Of a DNA stretch of 64,000 nt, positions 28,702 to 37,867 are shown piece by piece. Source of the stretch: Candidatus Nitrosocosmicus franklandus (GTDB taxonomy: Archaea; Thermoproteota; Nitrososphaeria; Nitrososphaerales; Nitrososphaeraceae). Position numbers and translations under genes: made by a program. Location: positions 1,717,854-1,781,853 of the forward strand of contig NZ_LR216287.1 of NCBI RefSeq assembly GCF_900696045.1, read 5' to 3'. The notes under the pieces were generated by a model. That model had not been told where the DNA came from, searched no databases, and was given only the letters and a program-made list of their open reading frames with translations. Within the stretch, counting starts at the first letter, position 1, and the number at the start of each line of letters is the position of its first letter.

Positions 28702-29943
28702 GTAATATAGCCTGAACGATAAGCAAGTGTCAGTACACGACAATAGTATATGGATAGACTGACCATCTTCCTTATCTTTGAAATTGAGAGCCACTTCTAA
28801 TTTTAGGAATACCGAATATATCCTCTATTAACTGGATATACCTTTTACTTTTAAGTGCCGCTTTATTGGAGTTTTATGATATTCCATTTTGGAACATAAT
28901 GTAAGTAACCAAAATTTGGTACTTGTCATAAAATTTCATGAAAAAAATGTTCAATGATATTGATTAGTTATATGATATTAAGAGGTTAGTAAAATGAAAA
29001 TGATTTGTGGATGTCTAGTTTAATCTCGCAATAATATCGTCATTCATTTTTTTGTATTTGTGTTCTCAACACTGATTGATTCTTTAATTGATTATCTGAT
29101 CCTTCTGGATTAATGTGATCATTAATAGATCTATTTGAGATGCTATAATGACATTTGACAAGAAACAGGGCTATAATTAGTGATGTCTGTCGAAGTACTG
29201 TTTACTTATATAGTTGCAGTACGTTTATGGTAGGTTTAGTAGTATCGATTGAAATTGCTAACTTCAAATAAGTTCATTGACTACCCTCTGTTTTCTTTTT
29301 GACATTTCTGCTATCGCATTAAACCTGGGATCGAATATATCCTAGCAATGATTGCCCGGTCCGAGGGATTTATTTATTTTACATTATATTCACTTTTGTT
29401 GGTAAAGTGATATATACTGGTTGTTTAGAACAAATGTGACTGTCTTGATTGATTCTAATTAAATATGCTGATAAATAAGGCTGGATAATTAGTCCTGATT
29501 ATGTTGAATTAAAAATTACAAATTCGGTGATGGACATCCTAATTAATACCTTCAATTTATGAAATTGCGTTATAGTGTAAAATAAGAAGACGAATATTTA
29601 GGATCGCCTGAAAACCTTGTGTTTCTAGTCAAGTTGTATTCCCATCATCGTCTTTTGTGATCATTGTCGGTTAGGAATTGTCATGGTTATCTTGGCGTTA
29701 GTGACGATTGATGTTATGGTGGATTAAGCCACATGATGTGAAATAAAGGTATACTTTTTATCCCTTAATGATTTTTATATCAAATCTTCATAGTATGATA
29801 ATGGCACTTTCATACTATCCTAGAGGACCTAATGGTGGTACTCTTGATAATTCTTATTTATCTATAAATAATCAAATCCTATATTTCATTAGTAAGTTTG
29901 TTTGTCTTTTGCAAGAGACAAGTCTGATTATAAAGTTGTAAAA
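28702..29943. other. 1.24 kb spacer upstream of the ABC operon
   Basis: Mostly AT-rich. A 48-codon frame at 29795-29941 (MIMALSYYPRGPNGGTL...) ends two bases before the ABC start. It could be a leader peptide or chance. TATA-like sequence lies near 29864. Nothing else seen. Confidence 0.45.
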
Positions 29944-30978
29944 ATGAGTAATAAAAGTAAGAAGAAAGAAAATAGCGATCGATTGTTAGTGGATTCCATG
30001 TCAATCGAAAATGCTGTATCTGTGAGGGGTCTTAAAAAGTCGTTTAAAAATATTACGGTTCTTGATGGTATTGATTTTGATATTCAAAAGGGTACCGTTT
30101 TGGCTCTTTTGGGACCAAATGGTGCAGGAAAAACTACCACGGTTCACATACTCAGTACATTGTTACTACCTGACAGCGGTGTAGTCAAAATAAATAATTT
30201 TGATGTAGTAAAAGATGCTAATAAGGTGAGGAGTTTGATCGGGTTGACTGGGCAGTATGCCGCACTCGATGAATATCTTACAGCAAGAGAAAATCTGCAA
30301 ATGATAGGCAGACTTTATCGACTTAGTCATAAGGACATTGATAAAAGAACTAATGAATTACTCGAGTTGTTCGATTTGGTCCATGCTTCTAATAGAGCAG
30401 TAAAGACTTATTCGGGGGGAATGCGTCGACGTCTGGATCTGGCAGTTAGTTTGATTGCTTCGCCTCCAATTCTCTTTCTAGATGAACCTACAACAGGTCT
30501 TGATCCACATAGCCGTTTAATTATGTGGAACATAATTAAGCAACTTGTGTCAAGTGGAACAACAGTACTTCTCACGACTCAGGATATGGATGAAGCTGAT
30601 CATTTGGCGGACAAGATAATAGTAATGAATGGGGGAAAAATAATCGCAGAAGGAACCTCTGAAGAACTAAAATTGTTAGTGGGTTCCGAAAGATTGGAGA
30701 TAACTGTCTCAAATAATGATGATTTTGATCGTGCTACTACTGTCATTCAAGAAGAAAACCTGCGCATTGATAAAGCGTCCCGCAAACTGAGTTTTGCAAC
30801 CAAAGGGGGTGTGCGTAAGCTCAAGCAGGTGTTAAGTCGATTAGATGAAGCTAAAATCGAAGTTGAAAACATTTCCTTCCGTAGTCCAACTTTAGATGAT
30901 GTTTTTCTTACACTGACTGGTCATATGACAAGTACAGAGGATGAAGACAACAAAGCAAATGGGGCGATGATGCATTGA
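29944..30978 (+). CDS. ABC transporter ATP-binding protein (DrrA-like)
   Basis: The ABC motifs are all present: Walker A GPNGAGKTT, signature YSGGMRRRLD, Walker B LFLDEPTTGLD, and the switch region LLTTQDMDEADHLADKI. A C-terminal extension typical of DrrA-type proteins (about 90 residues, ending LTGHMTSTEDED) follows. It pairs with the permease at 30975 by a 4-base overlap, so the two are translationally coupled. Such pairs export drugs or lipid-like compounds. The ATG at 29944 (MSNKSKK) fits better than the TTG at 29902. Confidence 0.9.
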   Translation: MSNKSKKKENSDRLLVDSMSIENAVSVRGLKKSFKNITVLDGIDFDIQKGTVLALLGPNGAGKTTTVHILSTLLLPDSGVVKINNFDVVKDANKVRSLIGLTGQYAALDEYLTARENLQMIGRLYRLSHKDIDKRTNELLELFDLVHASNRAVKTYSGGMRRRLDLAVSLIASPPILFLDEPTTGLDPHSRLIMWNIIKQLVSSGTTVLLTTQDMDEADHLADKIIVMNGGKIIAEGTSEELKLLVGSERLEITVSNNDDFDRATTVIQEENLRIDKASRKLSFATKGGVRKLKQVLSRLDEAKIEVENISFRSPTLDDVFLTLTGHMTSTEDEDNKANGAMMH

Positions 30979-31808
30979 CTACTACTGCTAATAATAATAA
31001 TCCTTTTATTAATAATGATGTTAAACCAGAATCTCATTCCAAACTGTTCTGGTTATTTAGCGATTCTTGGGTACTGGCAAAACGCAGTATTAGGCATATC
31101 ACAAGAAATCTAGATCAGCTTTTTTCTGTAGCTCTTTTTCCAATTATGTTTTTCTTACTATTTAGATATGTATTTGGTGGAGCTATAGACACAGGAAACA
31201 TAAGCTACGTCGATTTTTTAGTTGCCGGTATTTTCGTTCAGATGCTTGCCTTTGGAGCAAATTATACCACGATGAATTTGGCAATAGATTTGCAGCGGGG
31301 TATTGTTAACAGGTTCAAGTCACTCCCCATCTCTAGATCTGCACTACTGATTGGCCACGTAGGGGCTGATCTTGTTAGAAATATGATGACTGGGGCGATA
31401 GTACTTGGAGTTAGCTTCTTGGTTGGATTTCATCCAGATGCAAATGCAATAGACTGGATTTTGATTTTTGTCTTGGCCGCTCTATTCTCACTAGCCATTT
31501 CATGGATATCTGCTGTCATGGGTTTAATGGTAAAAAGCATTGAAGCAGCTCAATGGACAGGCTTTATTGTAATTTTTCCACTCACATTTGTTAGCAGTGC
31601 TTTCGTTCCCACCGAAACCATGCCTTACGCCCTCCGATTATTTGCCGAAAACCAACCACTTACCCACATAATAGAAGCAATTCGTTCTTGGCTTGTGGGT
31701 ACGCCTGTGGGAGATTCTGGATGGCTTGCATTTGCTTGGTGTATTGGCATAATTATTGTAACAGTTCCCCTCGCATCGTGGCTTTTTAAACGCCAGTCTC
31801 TCAAGTAA
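30975..31808 (+). CDS. ABC-2 type permease (DrrB-like)
   Basis: Six membrane helices with the ABC-2 signature region RGIVNRFKSLPISRSALLIG after the second helix and SSAFVPTETMPYALRLFAENQPLTHIIEAIR near the end. The start is TTG, overlapping the stop of the ATPase gene (TTGA), which indicates coupled translation. It forms a membrane exporter with the preceding ATP-binding protein; substrate unknown. The 400 bp after it contain no gene and lead to the regulator at 32291, which could control this operon (inference). Confidence 0.88.
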   Translation: MTTTANNNNPFINNDVKPESHSKLFWLFSDSWVLAKRSIRHITRNLDQLFSVALFPIMFFLLFRYVFGGAIDTGNISYVDFLVAGIFVQMLAFGANYTTMNLAIDLQRGIVNRFKSLPISRSALLIGHVGADLVRNMMTGAIVLGVSFLVGFHPDANAIDWILIFVLAALFSLAISWISAVMGLMVKSIEAAQWTGFIVIFPLTFVSSAFVPTETMPYALRLFAENQPLTHIIEAIRSWLVGTPVGDSGWLAFAWCIGIIIVTVPLASWLFKRQSLK

Positions 31809-32214
31809 GCATGGCATGATCCTGGAATGTATTAATATCAACTAATCAAGGGTTTTGAGTTTTTAGTTGTTTTTTACATTTCAGGTTCAAACTCTATCTT
31901 CTATTTGAACACAAATTTTTCTATAATTGTTAACTGTTACTGTTCAATAAAAAAAGGAAATTATGATTGAAGAAGCAAGAGTCAACTAATAACATGATCT
32001 AAGCTTTTTTGGAGTTTTGTTTGGTCTTCTTATGATAAAATTAAACTGGGTATTTTTGAATTCTTGGTACTATTGACACTATGGTATCATGGTACATCGC
32101 TGTCTAAATCTAATCTAAGATAGAAGAGTGCCACTTGGTCTTTATGTTTGATCATTAGGCATTTCCAAATTGTTTTTAACTAAGGTTTTTAAACGGACTT
32201 GTCTCTTATATGGT
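31809..32214. other. 405-bp spacer
   Basis: AT-rich. It ends with TTTTTAAA at 32186-32193, a TATA-like box placed about 25 nt before the ATG at 32215. No gene seen. Confidence 0.5.
32186..32193 (+). promoter_or_regulatory. TATA-like box before the winged-helix gene
   Basis: TTTTTAAA centres about 25 nt upstream of the ATG at 32215. That ATG opens a 37-codon frame rather than the main frame, which matters for the start of the regulator. Confidence 0.4.
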
Positions 32215-32290
32215 ATGAAATTGGAGAAAGAACCTCGTAAAAAGGACATCGATATCACTAATAGCGGGTCTCCTAAGTTCACTTTGGAAA

Positions 32291-33241
32291 TTGCTACTCC
32301 GTTTTATGAAACACGGATTGGATTATAGTATGCAAGTTTCCAGTTTACTAATTCCAAAGTCTTTTGATAATATCGATGATCCATATCTAGGTAGATTAAA
32401 GGACTCGTCAGTTTACAGTGAAACATTCAATAAAACTGGCAATTGGATGATTTCAGAAATTACTATTGATGATTTACAAAAACCTAGTTCTCGTCTAAAT
32501 AAGGAAGAGTATTATTACGATAATAACACTCATGATGACTACATTTTATCTATCAAGGACCTTCATAGGATGGATAAGAAAATTCTGTGGTTATTAACAG
32601 AACAACCTTGGTCCACATATTCCTTTAAAGCGCTAGTACGAAAACTGGGGATCCATCAACAAACTCTTTCACGATCCTTGCGTCGACTAGTGGATCTCTC
32701 TATTATCGAGAAATCTCCTGCAGGATATAGGCTTAATAAAATGAATGCCTCGTCAATCCTCTCTTTAATTGAAAATTCAACACTCGATTTATTTGATCAA
32801 GATGAGTCTTTATTAGAAAAACCCAACAGGTTAAAAAAACAGAGAAAGTTCAATCAGATACTACAAATATATCTTCCTGTTAAGGTGGATGTTAACCAGG
32901 TTGTAAACCGGTTAAGTCGAAAATGGTTTGGAAATCTTAGGTGGTTAGGCCTTGTTAAGAAAGATACTGGATATAGACTCGAATGGATTGTCAGTGATAA
33001 GCACACAGATGATGATCTTTTTAGGATTAATGTAACTATCGTATCGGAATACGTTATAGTAGAATCAGATGCTGAAACTGAGGGTGATAAAATTGAAGCA
33101 ATGTCTTACTCAAATAAGCTTGTTGGAGAAATAATAAGAGAATTTAAAAGAGACTTGGCAGAAAATCCTGAGACAAAAAAGACTTATCCTCAAGTATTTG
33201 CAAGAGACATAAAATATAATGTTGATAAAAAGAGACAATAG
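32291..33241 (+). CDS. Winged-helix transcriptional regulator, N-terminus possibly frameshifted
   Basis: A central helix-turn-helix is seen at IKDLHRMDKKILWLL, FKALVRKLGIHQQTLSRSLR and RLVDLSIIEKSPAGYRLNK, with a C-terminal ligand-type domain of about 150 residues (FGNLRWLGLVKKDTGYRLEW). It is likely a regulator, perhaps of the adjacent exporter. The true N-terminus may begin at ATG 32215: a separate frame there encodes MKLEKEPRKKDIDITNSGSP and ends YETRIGL* next to LDYSMQVS of the main frame, with a well placed TATA-like box. A short deletion in the GGATTGGATT repeat would explain both. Without that, the TTG at 32291 or ATG at 32306 starts it. Confidence 0.7.
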   Translation: MLLRFMKHGLDYSMQVSSLLIPKSFDNIDDPYLGRLKDSSVYSETFNKTGNWMISEITIDDLQKPSSRLNKEEYYYDNNTHDDYILSIKDLHRMDKKILWLLTEQPWSTYSFKALVRKLGIHQQTLSRSLRRLVDLSIIEKSPAGYRLNKMNASSILSLIENSTLDLFDQDESLLEKPNRLKKQRKFNQILQIYLPVKVDVNQVVNRLSRKWFGNLRWLGLVKKDTGYRLEWIVSDKHTDDDLFRINVTIVSEYVIVESDAETEGDKIEAMSYSNKLVGEIIREFKRDLAENPETKKTYPQVFARDIKYNVDKKRQ

Positions 33242-33244
33242 TCC

Positions 33245-33272
33245 TTTTTATTTATTTATTTATTTATTTTTT
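33245..33272. repeat. T-rich TTTA microsatellite after the regulator
   Basis: Tandem TTTA units and a T run directly after the stop codon; slippage-prone and possibly a terminator. Confidence 0.5.
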
Positions 33273-33355
33273 GTCTGTTTGTTTATAGATTTTCTCATTT
33301 GAAATTTTAAAAAAGAAAGTGTTTGTTACTTTATTGAGAACACATACAGTAGTTT

Positions 33356-34042
33356 CTAACTCAGCTTGGAAAATCCTTTTTTAGTAACTATTCCTGATTC
33401 CACTCTGGGTTTATCTCCTATTGATTTTTCAATAGCTTTCTTTGCTAGTTCCAATGCATTATCAAATGTAAGATCCTTGCTGTATTCTTTTTGAATAACC
33501 TCTATTGCAGTATCGGATGCATAACCTATTGCAAATCCATTACCTTTCAAATAAGTACCGCTGGGATCTACCTGATATAATTGAATTCCAGTTTCATCGT
33601 TTCCAGCAATTATTATCGAAGCGGCCTGTGGTCTCACTGCATATATTGTGTAGTTGTGAAGATACGTGCTAAGATGCTTGGCTATTGATTTTACGTCTAT
33701 TGGACTTTCATATGACAATCTATGTTTTTGTGCCTGTAATCTTATTTCTTCAATTAATTGTTCAATATCTGCTATGTAACCTGCTCCTGTTGCGCCAATA
33801 TGTTTATCAATAAGAAATATTTTTTCATTTGGATCTACTAATGGTAGTGTAGGTTTGATATGACTTGTAATTAGTGCAAATTCTGGAGTTTTTATTCCAA
33901 TGGTTGTGGAACCTCTATTGACTGCTTCCAAAGCACTATCGACGAGTACTAGTCTTCCTCCTTGTCCATAATAATATGGATATCGACCGCTATTATATCC
34001 CGTGCCATATTGGGAATTTGTTGAGTTATTTTCTTCTGTCAT
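33356..34042 (-). CDS. Divergent proteasome alpha-type subunit
   Basis: Alpha-type hallmarks: GGRLVLVDSALEAVNRGSTTIGIK (helix H0 region then the first strands), EKIFLIDKHIGATGAGYIAD with the pocket Lys retained, RPQAASIIIAGND and VDPSGTYLKGNGFAIGYASDTA. But the canonical gate residues (GYDRA...SPDGR, and Tyr of VEYALE) are replaced: a Tyr/Gly-rich stretch ending YYYGQGGR, and DSALE. It has no N-terminal Thr. It lies 16 bp downstream of the beta gene in one operon. It may be a second alpha-like subunit altering gating; a normal alpha gene should exist elsewhere. Confidence 0.75.
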   Translation of the reverse strand: MTEENNSTNSQYGTGYNSGRYPYYYGQGGRLVLVDSALEAVNRGSTTIGIKTPEFALITSHIKPTLPLVDPNEKIFLIDKHIGATGAGYIADIEQLIEEIRLQAQKHRLSYESPIDVKSIAKHLSTYLHNYTIYAVRPQAASIIIAGNDETGIQLYQVDPSGTYLKGNGFAIGYASDTAIEVIQKEYSKDLTFDNALELAKKAIEKSIGDKPRVESGIVTKKGFSKLS

Positions 34043-34058
34043 GGTTTCACTTTCTCTC

Positions 34059-34646
34059 CTAAGATGTTGGCTGTCCAGCCGTTACGGAAATCAATTTTGG
34101 GATCACTAAGATATCTGTACCATTTCCTGAACCGGGGTCCCGCTCCATTGCCGCAAAAACTGCCTTTCTTGCTATTTCTTTTGCTTCTTCGTTTGTAATG
34201 TTCTTGTTATACAGACTTTCAAGTACTCCATATGCTATTGGAGCTCCAGATCCTGATGCGGCGAAATCTTCTGTAGTTATTGCGCCGCTCATGTCTGCAA
34301 CATTAATGTGCGATCCAGTAGAATCTACTCCTGCTACTAGTAACTCTACATAATATGGTTGATAATTACGAAGTCCTGAATAAGCCAAGTTGGCAATTAA
34401 TCTAGATGATTCTTTAACGCTCAATGGAAATCCTCTCCTCAGCTCTATTAATTTTCTTTCTGCCGCAGTTACTTTAATCAAATGTTCTGCATCAGACAAC
34501 TGACCGGCAATTGCTATTGCAAGGGTGTCGTCTATTTTAGCAATTTTTTGTACTATTTTTGATCCGATAAAAAATCCCTTGCTGGCTCTTTTATCGGATG
34601 CAAGTACAACTCCTTCGGTTGTTTTTATACCAATAATTGTAGTCAT
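34059..34646 (-). CDS. psmB: 20S proteasome beta subunit
   Basis: With the start at 34646 the protein begins M-TTIIGIKTTEGVVLASDKR, so the catalytic Thr1 follows the initiator Met directly, with Asp17 (SDKR) and Lys33 (IVQKI) in place. Later motifs are SGSGAPIAYGVLESLY and DPGSGNGTDILVI. So it should be an active threonine protease subunit without a propeptide. An upstream extension to 34754 would add 36 hydrophobic residues ahead of Thr1 and is not plausible. It forms an operon with the divergent alpha-type gene. Confidence 0.9.
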   Translation of the reverse strand: MTTIIGIKTTEGVVLASDKRASKGFFIGSKIVQKIAKIDDTLAIAIAGQLSDAEHLIKVTAAERKLIELRRGFPLSVKESSRLIANLAYSGLRNYQPYYVELLVAGVDSTGSHINVADMSGAITTEDFAASGSGAPIAYGVLESLYNKNITNEEAKEIARKAVFAAMERDPGSGNGTDILVIPKLISVTAGQPTS

Positions 34647-34838
34647 TTTGTTAATTATATAATAGAACTGCTCAAATTTATTGACCAACTTTTGAGATAC
34701 TTGGTCACATGTTATAAGATAAAGATAATCTAGATTAAAAAAAGTGATTGTCAAAATTCGTTGGTAAAATGTTATTAAAGTGTATAATCAATAGATCTAA
34801 AGTTTAATGAAAATAAAAAATTTGTTTACTCAGGATTG

Positions 34839-35279
34839 TTAACACATTAATCCTGGTTTACAGTTGCTAGGATCGTATATATGGTGTTTATCAAACCAGC
34901 TTTCATGGTGACTGTGATGGTCAGCATGATGTGGATGAGTGTGGGTTACGGTATGTGCATGTCCATTATGGTTAGTGAAATGTGTATGGGTATCAAGATA
35001 TTTTCCATTGTTATCTGTAGTAATCTTTCCTAACAAATCAGATAATTCTCCAATAATTGAGGTCAACTGGGTTGTAGTCAATTCTGTATTATTGGATGAA
35101 ACAGTGTTCTGTGCTTGAGTTAAGTTTGTTATCAATTGATCTAATATTCGCGTGTTCTCTTCATTGTTGCTGTCAGATTGAGCTGATGCTTCAAAGCTCT
35201 TCAAATTTTCAAATGATGTTCCGACTCCTGCAAACAACATAGATACTAATACAAAACCTGTGAAAATGATTGATTTCAT
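34839..35279 (-). CDS. Secreted His-rich protein
   Basis: Start at MKSIIFTGFVLVSMLFAGVG gives a signal peptide cleaved near ASAQS. A helical Asn/Thr/Gln-rich middle (LTTTQLTSIIGELSDLL) leads to a histidine-dense tail: HTHFTNHNGHAHTVTHTH, PHHADHHSHHES, then KHHIYDPSNCKPGLMC. The His clusters suggest extracellular binding of Zn, Cu or Ni (inference). Two cysteines close the C-terminus. A longer frame to 35327 adds residues before the signal. Monocistronic. Confidence 0.75.
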   Translation of the reverse strand: MKSIIFTGFVLVSMLFAGVGTSFENLKSFEASAQSDSNNEENTRILDQLITNLTQAQNTVSSNNTELTTTQLTSIIGELSDLLGKITTDNNGKYLDTHTHFTNHNGHAHTVTHTHPHHADHHSHHESWFDKHHIYDPSNCKPGLMC

Positions 35280-35537
35280 TCCACATTTACTATTATACAG
35301 GTGATATTTAAAGAAAGTTAAGATCACTAGATTTAATATTTGAGTCTATACACTTTGATTTTTATTCTCTCGTTTAAATTGATATGATATAATATTAAGC
35401 AAATTTTGAGGCAATTTATACACCATCGGGATTGTTTTATAATGAAATGATATTTTCAGTTCAATTCGTATGCACACAAAATTCTTTTGATTGGGTGAGA
35501 TATGGCGTTTATATATAATGTTAAATACCTACGAAAA

Positions 35538-35927
35538 ATGAACAAAAATAATATAGTATCTATCAGTTTTGTGATCGCAATAGCATCTATCCTTGCATTC
35601 TCTTCGCCCAGTTTAGCAAATCTATCCATATATGCTCAATCAAATGGTGAAGGAGAGGATAATACTTCAGGAGGTTCTAGTGATTATGAGGAATTTGTAA
35701 ATTGTCTGACTCAATCAGAAGGAGATAAGGGCTTTGCCACCGAGGATGAGATTAGGGACTGCTTTAGACCAATTTATGATCCACAGGCAGATACCACTTC
35801 AGTTACATCGGATGATGGCAACGATGATAGCGGTAGCAGTGGCGACAGCAATGACAGTGACAATGATAGTTCCAATAGTAACGATGACAATTTAGCTCCA
35901 AATGCAAATGAGGATTCGGGTAACTAA
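35538..35927 (+). CDS. Secreted acidic low-complexity protein
   Basis: Signal segment MNKNNIVSISFVIAIASILA ending near SIYAQS, a short Cys-containing domain (FVNCLTQSEGDKG, DEIRDCFRPIYDP), and a Ser/Asp/Asn tail (DDGNDDSGSSGDSNDSDND). Two Cys may pair outside the cell. No family recognised. The ATG at 35538 gives a normal signal; the ATG at 35502 adds a basic prefix. A hairpin overlaps the stop codon. Confidence 0.7.
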   Translation: MNKNNIVSISFVIAIASILAFSSPSLANLSIYAQSNGEGEDNTSGGSSDYEEFVNCLTQSEGDKGFATEDEIRDCFRPIYDPQADTTSVTSDDGNDDSGSSGDSNDSDNDSSNSNDDNLAPNANEDSGN

Positions 35928-35957
35928 TACTAAAAAAATTATCTTCTTGTTACCCGA
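35916..35957. terminator. Hairpin overlapping the stop codon of the acidic protein gene
   Basis: Perfect 9-bp stem between 35916-35924 (tcgggtaac) and 35949-35957 (gttacccga) with a 24-nt loop; partly flanked by further complementary bases (ggat/atcc). It may terminate or stabilise the transcript. Confidence 0.4.
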
Positions 35958-36014
35958 TCCGAATTTGAATATAATCTAACTTTTTTATCGTCTTGTTGAT
36001 ATAACTAACCAAGT

Positions 36015-36681
36015 GGCTCTGTTCACTTAATATGTTTTATTTCATTGTTATGATAGTCGACAAACAGGTTCAACCAGTTTTTTACGTGTTTTAGTTTGCA
36101 GTTCTTTAGCCTGCAGGGAAAGTAATCATCGAAACTTTCAGTTCTGTCCTTGATATACTGCATTGTTCTTTCAATCAAGTTTTTTTCATAGGAGGAATGG
36201 AGATGGTGTTCTAATTTAAGGAATTGACAAGCCATGGGATACCAAGTACCACCATCTGTTGAAACTGGATGCTTTCCATAGTCTCTGACTATGTTTGACA
36301 GAAACCGTTCCGCAACAAACATGTTTCTCTCCTTAGAAATGGATAGTGAGAGAATTTCCTTACTTTTCGCATCTATTGCAACCCATAACCACGTGTATTC
36401 TGAACCAACCTTAAGCAATGTTTCATCTACAATGAATTCACATATCCTTCTTTGTTTTGTCTTGATAATCTTAGGTTGGTACTTTTGAATCCAGTTCCAG
36501 ATAGTGACATGATTTCGTTTGATACAGTATGATAATCTTTCAGATGTTTTCCTAAGAGAAAGACCTGAAAAGTACAAATGTAAGCCATAATACACATACC
36601 TTGAAGGTGTTCTGTTTCTAGTATTCATAAAAGAGATAGGACATCTTCAAGCTATAGACTTGACGCTAAATGAACAGAGCC
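36015..36681 (-). mobile_element. IS6-like insertion sequence, copy 2 (667 bp)
   Basis: Same 667-bp length and 11-bp terminal repeats (GGCTCTGTTCA at 36015-36025 and its complement at 36671-36681) as copy 1, but inverted. The flanks (aaccaagt and caggatgg) carry no target duplication. The two copies differ mainly near the transposase ends, which suggests exchange among family members. It ends about 150 bp from the next gene (36830). Confidence 0.9.
36023..36628 (-). CDS. IS6-like family DDE transposase (copy 2)
   Basis: The 201-residue protein matches copy 1 in all catalytic parts (VDETLLKVG, VSTDGGTWYP, LIERTMQYIKDRTES). It differs at residue 10 (Arg for Lys) and in the last residues NEIKHIK, where the DNA differs at several positions in a 44-bp stretch. 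The frame is intact and probably functional. The terminal repeats are 8 bp beyond the stop codon. Confidence 0.9.
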   Translation of the reverse strand: MNTRNRTPSRYVYYGLHLYFSGLSLRKTSERLSYCIKRNHVTIWNWIQKYQPKIIKTKQRRICEFIVDETLLKVGSEYTWLWVAIDAKSKEILSLSISKERNMFVAERFLSNIVRDYGKHPVSTDGGTWYPMACQFLKLEHHLHSSYEKNLIERTMQYIKDRTESFDDYFPCRLKNCKLKHVKNWLNLFVDYHNNEIKHIK

Positions 36682-36829
36682 CAGGATGGTAAATATGATC
36701 TATTGTATATTCACTTTTTTGTGATTCGTTTTCCGGTTGGGAATCATTTGATTATTCTGATCGTCGTTGTGATTAGAAATGTTCTTGCTGGTTAATTCGC
36801 CTATCTAAATTCATAGATAAAAGGGAAAG

Positions 36830-37867
36830 TCAGGAGGTGGATAATATTTGCAAGTCAAATGCTTCTGCAAGATTTGGATGAATTTGTGCATGAGCTATAG
36901 TCATAACCTCTATAGGTGTATCTCTGTGTTCAATCGAATTAATGAGGCTTATAATCGCATTTTCAAGATTGGTGCTAAGGGTAGAGGGTTCACCTTTAGA
37001 TGCCAATATGGGTTTTAGTTCATTATTGAATATCTCAAGTAATTTATTGGCATAACCTAGTGAGCTTTGATAGTTCACCAGATTTATTATAGAATCAGTT
37101 TTCTCTTCATGCAGGGCGTGACCATCAGACATATTCATGCTACTATGATCCATCATACTAGAATTTCCATTATCATTCATTGCCATATTTGTCATATCTG
37201 TCATATCAAATTTTACACCGTAAGCGTCTCCATAATTTCTTAGGACATTGTCTAAAAGCTCGGCAAATCTTATTGGGTGGATAGATCCATCGTTACTATT
37301 ATTCTCACCTTCTCCACCACCGCCAATTAAGTTAGAAAAAAATCCAGTCACTGTACTTAGAAAGTCTGAATTTTCTGATTGTTGTAAAACTTCTGTATTG
37401 TCAATGATTTTTTCAATATTGGTGTTAATGTTTTCAATTATTTGATCCGTCCTTTGAATTACCTGTTGTTTTTCCATAGATAACATGCTAGTGGTATTTG
37501 ATAACGAAGAAGTGATGTTTCGCAAATCTTCTATTGCAAGCTTTAGCTCATCACCTATCTGTTTATCTTGTCTTGTGATTTCTACTAACAATTCCCAATA
37601 AAAGATACTATTTGCTTCATTTGCATGCTTTTGTGCCATTATTGTATCGTTATTGATCAGATTTTCTTTGACCAGGTTTGATTCTGTTTGAAATTGATCC
37701 ATAAAAGCCATTGCTCTTGCATAATTATTTGGTGGAAAGCTGTGAGCATGGACAATTTGATAAACGGAATTTTCAACATTAATACTAATATTACTAGTGA
37801 TTACTACTGCACTCAATAATACAAATAGAAATAGAAAAGAAGGTGTGGTCTTTTTCTTCTTCTTCAC
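36830..37867 (-). CDS. Secreted helical protein with a Met/His-rich segment
   Basis: Signal segment after a KKKKK start. The mature protein opens HAHSFPPNNYARAMAF, with long helices containing LVKENLINNDTIMAQKHANEANS and repeated coiled-coil-like heptads. A Met/His/Asn segment, MTNMAMNDNGNSSMMDHSSM, lies in the second half, with a second HPIRFAELLDN-type repeat. I recognise the HSFPPN/HAHS opening as common in thaumarchaeal exported proteins of unknown role. The Met/His stretch may bind copper (inference). Two-fold internal similarity suggests domain duplication. Extracellular, possibly lipid-free. Confidence 0.75.
   Translation of the reverse strand: MKKKKKTTPSFLFLFVLLSAVVITSNISINVENSVYQIVHAHSFPPNNYARAMAFMDQFQTESNLVKENLINNDTIMAQKHANEANSIFYWELLVEITRQDKQIGDELKLAIEDLRNITSSLSNTTSMLSMEKQQVIQRTDQIIENINTNIEKIIDNTEVLQQSENSDFLSTVTGFFSNLIGGGGEGENNSNDGSIHPIRFAELLDNVLRNYGDAYGVKFDMTDMTNMAMNDNGNSSMMDHSSMNMSDGHALHEEKTDSIINLVNYQSSLGYANKLLEIFNNELKPILASKGEPSTLSTNLENAIISLINSIEHRDTPIEVMTIAHAQIHPNLAEAFDLQILSTS

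Noticed and set aside
28515-28766. Antisense frame over the acidic repeats
   Set aside because: It exists only because the 21-bp repeats have no antisense stops; the sense gene is clear.
33245-33272. TTTA repeat as part of a CRISPR-like or mobile structure
   Set aside because: Simple low-complexity sequence with no spacers or ends.
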